Part shown: positions 58,168 through 64,000 of the stretch, piece after piece | Layout of the letters: the number at the start of each line of letters is the position of its first letter | Position numbering within the stretch: position 1 is the stretch's first letter | NCBI RefSeq assembly: GCF_900070325.1 | Contig: NZ_LN879430.1 | Span: 298,501-362,500 of the forward strand | Origin: Herbinix luporum | GTDB taxonomy: Bacteria > Bacillota > Clostridia > Lachnospirales > Lachnospiraceae | Length of the DNA stretch: 64,000 nt | Direction: 5' to 3' | Program-made: the position numbers and the translations under genes | The notes under the pieces: model-generated | The model's input: the letters and a program-made list of their open reading frames with translations, nothing else | The model's database searches: none | What the model was told of the DNA's origin: nothing

Positions 58168-58917
58168 TTATATCCACCCTCCATCTAGTCCAATAACTTG
58201 GCCGGTTAGATATTCATTCTTCTCAGCCAGATAATATACCAAATCTGCCACTTCATCGCTCCTACCTAGCCTGCCCATGGGTATTTCCTCTTTCAACTGA
58301 TATAATTCTTCCTCAGAAAGAAAACTGTTCATCTCAGTATCTATAGCACCACAGGCGACGGCATTAACCTTAATATTACTGGGAGCCAGTTCTTTGGCAA
58401 GGGCTTTAGTAAAGGCATTCATTCCCCCTTTTGAAGCTGAATAGGCAACTTCACATGAAGCACCTACATTGCCCCAGACTGAGGATATATTAATAATCTT
58501 GCCCGCCTTCTTCTGTACCATATTAGGGATGGCTAATGAGCAGCAATTATATATAGAAGTAAGATTGGTGCGAATAACCTTGTCCCAATCTTGCCAAGTC
58601 ATATCTGACAGAAGGCCAATATAAGATATTCCTGCATTGTTAACCAGTACATCTAAATGGCCAAATTCTTCTTTTATAAGCTTAAATAATTCTTTTACTT
58701 TATGGTAGTCCCCCATATCTCCCAAGAAAGCTAGGCAGGCTACATTAAATTTTTCTATTTCTGCTTTGGTCTCTTCTAATTTCTCTTTATCTTTAGAGCC
58801 GTTTATCACAAGATTATAACCTTCCTTAGCAAATCTTAATGCTATGGCCTTTCCTATCCCTTTAGAAGATCCTGTTATTAAGACTGTTTTTCTGTTAGCT
58901 ATATTTATAGCGGACAT
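58168..58917 (-). CDS. SDR family oxidoreductase, FabG/YmfI-like
   Basis: A 249-residue NAD(P)-dependent short-chain dehydrogenase. Cofactor motif TGSSKGIG at residues 15-22, NNAG at 92-95, catalytic N117, S145, Y158 and K162. The SSVWG segment and close fit along the length resemble YmfI-type reductases (EF-P 5-aminopentanone reductase) at least as well as FabG. The gene is alone on the minus strand, not in a fatty-acid cluster, which mildly favours YmfI. Confidence 0.8.
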   Translation of the reverse strand: MSAINIANRKTVLITGSSKGIGKAIALRFAKEGYNLVINGSKDKEKLEETKAEIEKFNVACLAFLGDMGDYHKVKELFKLIKEEFGHLDVLVNNAGISYIGLLSDMTWQDWDKVIRTNLTSIYNCCSLAIPNMVQKKAGKIINISSVWGNVGASCEVAYSASKGGMNAFTKALAKELAPSNIKVNAVACGAIDTEMNSFLSEEELYQLKEEIPMGRLGRSDEVADLVYYLAEKNEYLTGQVIGLDGGWI

Positions 58918-58994
58918 TTTATCACCTTCAAAAATTTAGTAGATTGTATTATTTTAATCAGTATATCACAACTTATTTCTGTTCGAAAGTGTGG

Positions 58995-59023
58995 TTGATT
59001 AGATTTTTTCTGTATGGTAAAAT
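58995..59023 (+). promoter_or_regulatory. Promoter of the 59046 gene
   Basis: TTGATT (58995-59000), 17-base spacer, TAAAAT (59018-59023). It lies 22 bases before the start codon. Confidence 0.6.
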
Positions 59024-59045
59024 AGTTAAGGTGTGAGGTAGAATT

Positions 59046-59885
59046 ATGAAAAAAAGTGCAGGTAAATTATTTGCCACAGGATTTTTAAAGTCTTTTCTTT
59101 TTTTTGTTTTCTTTTTTGCTGTCAGCCTCTTAAGTTATAGACTGGTTGTACATTTTTTAGATATTGAAGACGGTGGCTATGAAGAATTTATTCCACCGGT
59201 TGAAAAGCAGCAGCCTATTACTGAAGCTAGATTAGATGATGTATCAAAACATCTTATTTATTGTGTTGATGAAGATGACGGCAGCATTAAAAAAATTGTT
59301 CTTGAGATTTTAGATTGCAAGAAGGTTAAGCTTTTTTATATAACTATACCTATTAAGACAAAGCTTACCTTGTCTGATTCCCTACATAGTAAGCTTGTCC
59401 TTATAAAACCTTCAATTCCACAATTTCTTAAGCTTTCTGCTATTACAGGTTATATCCCTAAGGAAATTGCATATGAATATGGAGTACTGATAATAGAAGA
59501 ATTGCTTAATATACAGATTAGTTATTATTCTGTGGTGCCTAGCAGCCTTTATGAAACAGTGTTTACCGGTAAAAATAATATAAATAATTCATCAGAGGAT
59601 GGCTATCCTAAAGAAGTGTTTTCTGATGGATTTATAGAGTTTTTGCACAGTATAGATACAGAAACACAACTGCGAAGTTATATTAAAGATATTTATAATA
59701 TGATTTATTCAAATCTGTCTTATGAAGATAAGCTAAATTATATGGAAACTTATCTAAAAATTCAGGGTAAGGATATCCACTTTGACCTAATAGCAGGAAC
59801 AGACAGTAATAGTGCATATACCATTGATTACTCCAAAGCTTCAATGCAACTTAAAAGCTATATGGGTGATTATATAGGTGAATAA
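59046..59885 (+). CDS. Membrane-anchored protein with a possible degenerate LCP-like domain
   Basis: A 279-residue protein with one N-terminal helix (~10-33) and an extracellular domain. Segments such as YITIPIKTKLTL and VLIIEELLNIQISYYSVV follow the pattern of LytR-CpsA-Psr domains (SIPRDT... and ELLGI.IDYY). The phosphate-binding Arg after Pro is Ile here, so transferase activity is doubtful. It lies 67 bases upstream of yitT. The family assignment is tentative. Confidence 0.5.
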   Translation: MKKSAGKLFATGFLKSFLFFVFFFAVSLLSYRLVVHFLDIEDGGYEEFIPPVEKQQPITEARLDDVSKHLIYCVDEDDGSIKKIVLEILDCKKVKLFYITIPIKTKLTLSDSLHSKLVLIKPSIPQFLKLSAITGYIPKEIAYEYGVLIIEELLNIQISYYSVVPSSLYETVFTGKNNINNSSEDGYPKEVFSDGFIEFLHSIDTETQLRSYIKDIYNMIYSNLSYEDKLNYMETYLKIQGKDIHFDLIAGTDSNSAYTIDYSKASMQLKSYMGDYIGE

Positions 59886-59952
59886 AGCCTATCAAAATAG
59901 TAGACTATAAAACAAAGGATAATGCCAATAAATTAAGAAAGGCGAAGTTTAT

Positions 59953-60837
59953 ATGGGATTTAGAAAAGCTAGAAACAGTAAAGTTGATAATTTAAGAAAT
60001 TATATGACAATAGTTGTAGGTTCTGTAATAATGGCAGTAGCAGTTAATTTGATTTTTGAACCCTTAGGGCTGGTTACAGGAGGCCTAGCCGGTCTTGCCA
60101 TTGTGGTAAAGGAGCTTACTAAGTTTATCTGGGAGGGGGGCTTGCCCGTATGGATTTTTACGGTAATTACCAACATACCTCTTTTCCTTGTATCCATAAA
60201 ACTTTTAGGAATTAAGGCCATGTTTAGTGTATCTTTAGGAACTATAACATATGTATTAGCCTTGGCGGTTATTCCTATTTATGATTTTCAGTTTAACGAT
60301 ATGTTGCTGGCAGCAGTAGTAGGGGGGGCTATAACCGGAGTAGGTTTGGGTATGGTATTTTCCGTATCAGCATCTACCGGAGGGACTGATCTTTTGGCCA
60401 CTTTAATTCAACGGTTTAACCGGCATATGTCGGTACCCACTATCCTTACTATAGTTGACGGTACTATTATTATATTAGGTGCCTTGGTATTCGGAATTGG
60501 TAATGCCTTATATGCAATTATAGCGGTTTTCATTACTGCCAAGGTTTCTGACGGCCTATTAGAGGGTCTAAAATTTGCAAAAATGGCTTATATAATATCT
60601 GATGAATACGATAAAATTGCCCAAGAGATTATGACATCTCTTGACCGAGGCGTAACCGGTTTAAGTTCTACAGGTATGTATTCTAATAAGGAAAGAAAGA
60701 TGCTTTTTTGTGTGGTTTCTAAAAAGGAGATTGTTAAAATAACCGAGATAGCCAAGAAAATAGACCCTAATTCTTTTGTTATTGTTAACGATGTTAGAGA
60801 AGTCATGGGAGAGGGCTTTATCGAATATAAACAGTAA
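59953..60837 (+). CDS. YitT family membrane protein (DUF161 + DUF2179)
   Basis: A 294-residue protein with five or six helices (~15-205), including GLVTGGLAGLAIV and VVGGAITGVGLGMVFSVSAS. The C-terminal DUF2179 domain (~225-290) holds LDRGVTGLSSTGMYSNKERK and ends ND.REVMGEGF. The molecular role of YitT proteins is unsettled. It is cotranscribable with the gene at 59046. Confidence 0.88.
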   Translation: MGFRKARNSKVDNLRNYMTIVVGSVIMAVAVNLIFEPLGLVTGGLAGLAIVVKELTKFIWEGGLPVWIFTVITNIPLFLVSIKLLGIKAMFSVSLGTITYVLALAVIPIYDFQFNDMLLAAVVGGAITGVGLGMVFSVSASTGGTDLLATLIQRFNRHMSVPTILTIVDGTIIILGALVFGIGNALYAIIAVFITAKVSDGLLEGLKFAKMAYIISDEYDKIAQEIMTSLDRGVTGLSSTGMYSNKERKMLFCVVSKKEIVKITEIAKKIDPNSFVIVNDVREVMGEGFIEYKQ

Positions 60838-60922
60838 ATAAAACAAAAAATATTAGATTTATCGGTAAAAATACTTAATTTCTATTATAATATACAAATT
60901 ATACAAAAGGTAAAAACTGATT

Positions 60923-60951
60923 TTGTTAAAATGGGATATAGTTTATAGTAT
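60923..60951 (+). promoter_or_regulatory. Promoter of the sugar ABC ATPase gene
   Basis: TTGTTA (60923-60928), 17 bases, TAGTAT (60946-60951), ~70 bases upstream of the start. Confidence 0.5.
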
Positions 60952-61019
60952 TTAAATAGTGTATCATAATCATATAAAATTAGTACAAGAACATATTGAA
61001 TATATTAGGAGGATAGGAA

Positions 61020-62135
61020 ATGGCAAGTTTATCTCTAAAGAATATTACCAAGCAATATCCTAACGGTGTAGTGGCAGTTAAAGACTTTAATCTTGAAATT
61101 GCCGATAAAGAGTTTATTATTTTCGTTGGACCTTCAGGATGTGGTAAGTCAACTACACTTCGTATGATTGCTGGTCTAGAGGAAATCACACAAGGTGAGC
61201 TTTATATAGGCGACAAACTGGTTAATGATGTAGAACCTAAGGATAGAGATATTGCGATGGTTTTCCAGAACTACGCACTATATCCCCATATGTCAGTTTA
61301 TGATAACATGGCATTCGGTTTGAAATTAAGAAAAGTTCCTAAGGATCAGATTGATAAGGTTGTTCATGAAGCAGCTAAGATTCTTGACATCGAGCATTTA
61401 TTAGATCGTAAGCCTAAGGCTCTTTCCGGTGGTCAGAGACAGCGTGTAGCTATGGGTCGTGCTATTGTTCGTAATCCTAAGGTTTTCCTAATGGATGAGC
61501 CTTTATCAAACTTGGACGCTAAACTAAGAGTACAGATGCGTATAGAGATTTCTAAATTACATCAGAAATTACAGACTACTTTCATCTACGTTACTCATGA
61601 CCAGACCGAGGCTATGACACTTGGTACCAGAATTGTTGTTATGAAGGATGGATTAATTCAGCAGGTTGATACACCTCAAAACCTCTACGATAAACCTCAG
61701 AACCTATTCGTTGCAGGCTTTATGGGATCACCTCAGATGAACTTTATCGAAGCAACTGTTCTTCAGAGAGGTTCAGATGTATACGTTCAATTTGGAAGCA
61801 ACACCTTAAGACTTCCTGAAGCAAAGGCTAAGAAGGTTGTAGAAGGCGGCTATGTTGATAAGAATGTTATCATTGGTATCCGTTCAGAAGATATCCATGA
61901 TGAAGAGATGTTTATCAACAATTATCCTGAGGCTGTAATTGAAGCAACCGTAAGAGTATATGAGCTTCTTGGTGCAGAAGTATTCCTATACTTCACAGTT
62001 GATGAGGATATCGAGATTACTGCTCGTGTAAATCCTCGTACAACTGCAAGACCTGATGACGTACTTAAGATTGCATTTGATATGTCTAAGTTACATGTAT
62101 TTGATAAAGATACAGAACAGGTTATCACAAACTAA
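61020..62135 (+). CDS. Sugar ABC transporter ATPase, MsmX/UgpC family
   Basis: A 371-residue ATPase. Walker [10 protein letters not shown] at ~37-45, Q-loop [11 protein letters not shown], signature [14 protein letters not shown], Walker [15 protein letters not shown], switch THDQTEAM. The C-terminal ~130 residues form the TOBE/regulatory domain of MalK-type ATPases. No permease or binding protein is adjacent, as expected for a shared ATPase serving many carbohydrate importers. Codon usage (many ...cttcg, gtt, cgt) looks like that of a highly expressed gene. Confidence 0.93.
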   Translation: MASLSLKNITKQYPNGVVAVKDFNLEIADKEFIIFVGPSGCGKSTTLRMIAGLEEITQGELYIGDKLVNDVEPKDRDIAMVFQNYALYPHMSVYDNMAFGLKLRKVPKDQIDKVVHEAAKILDIEHLLDRKPKALSGGQRQRVAMGRAIVRNPKVFLMDEPLSNLDAKLRVQMRIEISKLHQKLQTTFIYVTHDQTEAMTLGTRIVVMKDGLIQQVDTPQNLYDKPQNLFVAGFMGSPQMNFIEATVLQRGSDVYVQFGSNTLRLPEAKAKKVVEGGYVDKNVIIGIRSEDIHDEEMFINNYPEAVIEATVRVYELLGAEVFLYFTVDEDIEITARVNPRTTARPDDVLKIAFDMSKLHVFDKDTEQVITN

Positions 62136-62150
62136 TATAAGATTATTAAT

Positions 62151-62178
62151 GGGGACACTTCGGTGTTCCCTTTTTTTT
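62151..62178 (+). terminator. Terminator after the sugar ATPase gene
   Basis: GGGGACAC (62151-62158) with TTCG loop pairs with GTGTTCCC (62163-62170), followed by T8. Confidence 0.92.
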
Positions 62179-62295
62179 ATATTTTCTATTTTTCTTACAA
62201 ACCAATTTCTGTTAGTTTAATGGGCGAACAAACTTCCCAGATAAGTGTTTTGATAGTATTGTACGAAAAAGCTTGCATATTTTTATATAAAATGG

Positions 62296-62324
62296 TTTAC
62301 TTTTAACTATATTAATGATAAAAT
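62296..62324 (+). promoter_or_regulatory. Promoter of the CdaR-like regulator gene
   Basis: TTTACT (62296-62301), 17-base spacer, TAAAAT (62319-62324), extended -10 TGA. Confidence 0.55.
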
Positions 62325-62384
62325 GGGACTAGCTTCTATGAATTTTAGGAGAAAATAGAAATATAATACTAAAGGAGTGTAAAT

Positions 62385-63473
62385 ATGATATCTAACCAAA
62401 TTCTTCAGACTACTATAGACGGGTTAAAAAACATTACCAGAATTGACATCTCCGTTATGGATACAGAAGGTAAGGTGCTAGCTTCCACTGTGGAAAATCC
62501 TGAACAATATGAGAATATTGTTTTATCATTTGTAGCTTCTCCTGCCGACAGCCAATCTATCCAAGGATATCAATTTTTTAAGGTATTTGAGGAACATCAG
62601 TTGGAATATGTTATTGTAGCTAAGGGTGACAGTGAGGATGTATTTATGGTGGGTAAGATTGCCGCCTTCCAGATACAGAACCTTCTTGTTGCTTATAAAG
62701 AACGTTATGATAAGGATAATTTTATAAAGAATTTGCTGCTTGATAATCTGCTCTTAGTAGATATTTACAACCGAGCAAAAAAGCTCCATATTGACTCAGA
62801 GGCTAGAAGAGTAGTATATATTATTGAGACAAAGAATGAAAAGGATGCCAATGCCCTTGAAACAGTCCGCAGCCTTTTCTCCGGAAAAACTAAGGATTTT
62901 ATTACAGCAGTAGATGAGAAGAACATAATCTTGGTTAAAGAAGTTAAGCCCAATGAAACTTATGAGGATCTAAACAAAACGGCTAAGATTATCTTAGATA
63001 TGCTAAATACAGAAGCTATGACTAAAGTTTATGTAGCTTATGGTACTATAGTTAATGAGATAAAGGATGTTTCAAGATCCTATAAGGAAGCCAAGATGGC
63101 TTTAGATGTAGGTAAGATATTCTATAGTGGAAAAAATGTAATGGCATATAATAATCTGGGAATCGGAAGATTGATTTATCAGCTTCCTATGCCTTTATGC
63201 AAGATGTTCATTAAGGAGATATTTGACGGCAAATCACCGGATGACTTTGATGAGGAGACCTTAACCACAATCAATAAGTTCTTCGAGAACAATCTTAATG
63301 TATCTGAAACATCAAGACAATTATATATTCACAGGAACACTTTAGTGTACCGCTTAGATAAACTCCATAAAAATACTAACTTAGATCTTCGTGTATTTGA
63401 AGATGCTATTACCTTTAAGATAGCTTTAATGGTTGTAAAATACATGAAGTATATGGAGCAGTTGGATTATTAG
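62385..63473 (+). CDS. CdaR/PucR family transcriptional regulator
   Basis: A 362-residue regulator. The N-terminal sugar-diacid-recognition-like domain (~1-135) opens ISNQILQTTIDGLKNITRID. A degenerate GGDEF-like middle region (~140-270) holds AYGTIVNEIKDVSRSYKEAK. The C-terminal PucR-type helix-turn-helix (~300-350) holds NNLNVSETSRQLYIHRNTLV. Next to a shared sugar-importer ATPase it may control carbohydrate genes; the ligand is unknown. Confidence 0.87.
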   Translation: MISNQILQTTIDGLKNITRIDISVMDTEGKVLASTVENPEQYENIVLSFVASPADSQSIQGYQFFKVFEEHQLEYVIVAKGDSEDVFMVGKIAAFQIQNLLVAYKERYDKDNFIKNLLLDNLLLVDIYNRAKKLHIDSEARRVVYIIETKNEKDANALETVRSLFSGKTKDFITAVDEKNIILVKEVKPNETYEDLNKTAKIILDMLNTEAMTKVYVAYGTIVNEIKDVSRSYKEAKMALDVGKIFYSGKNVMAYNNLGIGRLIYQLPMPLCKMFIKEIFDGKSPDDFDEETLTTINKFFENNLNVSETSRQLYIHRNTLVYRLDKLHKNTNLDLRVFEDAITFKIALMVVKYMKYMEQLDY

Positions 63474-63508
63474 ACTACCCTTTGAACTATCTATGTTAGG
63501 AGGAGTAT

Positions 63509-64000
63509 ATGAAGAAAAATTATTTGACCGGGTTTCTTACGGGACTGTGCGGTGCCTTACTTGTTTTTATGCTAATGGGGACTGCCTATTTTCGTTTTTT
63601 TATGCCCCCAGGCTACAGACAGTTCCCATAGGGGATACCAAAGTCTCCGAAGATGAAGAAGAACCTTACGGTCATATTGTTAGCAAACTATCTGTTTTAC
63701 AGATGTTGATTGATACTTATTATCTGGATGAAGTAGATAATGAAGCGTTGGCTACCGGAATATACAAGGGATTTGTAGCCGGCCTTAACGACCCTTATTC
63801 CACATATTACACCAAGGAGGAATTCTCTAACCTTCAGGAGAGTTCATCCGGTGTTTATCATGGAATAGGTGCTGTTGTAAGCCAGGATAGAAAAACCGGA
63901 GTAATTACTATTGTAAGACCTTATAAGGACGGACCGGCATATAAGGTGGGATTGCTCCCCGATGACATTATCTATAAAGTTGAAGGGGAAGAAGTCACCG
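63509..64000 (+). CDS. S41 family (CtpA-like) carboxy-terminal processing protease, 5' part with a frame break
   Basis: It starts at ATG 63509 (GGAGGA upstream) with an N-terminal membrane segment (NYLTGFLTGLCGALLVFMLM). The initial frame stops at TAG after YRQFP. From the T7 tract at 63595-63601, the -1 frame continues to the window end with classic S41 sequence: YYLDEVDNEALATGIYKGFV, GLNDPYSTYYTKEEF and the start of a PDZ domain (GIGAVV...GPAYKVGLLPDDII). The catalytic domain lies beyond the window. The break may be a sequencing indel, a mutation, or programmed slippage. Confidence 0.75.

Noticed and set aside
1..64000. tRNA or rRNA genes
   Set aside because: No cloverleaf-like segments with GTTCRANNC were seen in any intergenic region; reading by eye may miss one.

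Overview
The window looks like a chromosomal segment of a low-GC anaerobic Firmicute, most likely a Lachnospiraceae/Clostridia member. The reasons are the A+T-rich coding sequence, strong AGGAGG ribosome binding sites, an Rnf complex subunit at the left edge, the rpmG-secE-nusG-rplKAJL-rpoBC and S10-spc-alpha-ecf-truA-rplM-rpsI gene orders, a 178-residue L17 with an insertion, and MsmX/CdaR-type sugar genes. The species cannot be named from sequence alone.

Layout. 1-1510: tail of rnfB and a convergent AraC-type regulator. 1790-4012: a membrane-anchored or secreted subtilisin-like protease. 4078-15919: rpmG, secE, nusG, rplK, rplA, rplJ, rplL, rpoB, rpoC, with recognisable promoters, an L10 leader, two matching L1-site-like hairpins and terminators. 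16040-17755: a phosphohexomutase. 17859-26268 (minus strand): an ABC-2 type transporter (ATPase plus two permeases) embedded among surface lipoproteins and small secreted proteins that form a duplicated and decaying cassette. 26450-27480: an IS3-family remnant. 27622-32808 (minus strand): a PspA / zinc-ribbon / TPM / lipoprotein / SPFH membrane-stress module resembling Bacillus ydjFGHI.

33102-49873: the S10, spc and alpha ribosomal clusters, including secY, adk, map, a KOW protein, infA and rpmJ. They are preceded by a long structured leader at rpsJ and a second leader at rpsM. 50060-53490: the ECF vitamin-transporter energising module (two ATPases and EcfT) and truA. A degraded IS481-type element (53696-54780) sits between truA and the rplM promoter. 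54825-55865: L13-leader-like RNA, rplM and rpsI. 56093-64000: a small exported protein of unknown function, an unusual methyltransferase, an SDR reductase (minus strand), an LCP-like membrane protein, a YitT protein, an MsmX/UgpC-type sugar ABC ATPase, a CdaR/PucR regulator, and the start of an S41 protease whose reading frame is interrupted at a T7 tract.

How it fits together. Most of the window builds the translation and transcription machinery and the Sec translocon, with autoregulatory leader RNAs at the expected places. The str genes (rpsL, rpsG, fusA, tuf) that commonly lie between rpoC and rpsJ are absent here; about 17 kb of cell-envelope genes occupies that place. The most unusual part is the 17.9-26.3 kb locus, with paralogous lipoproteins, small exported proteins, repeated 15-bp dyad elements, a dedicated ABC transporter and adjacent IS debris.
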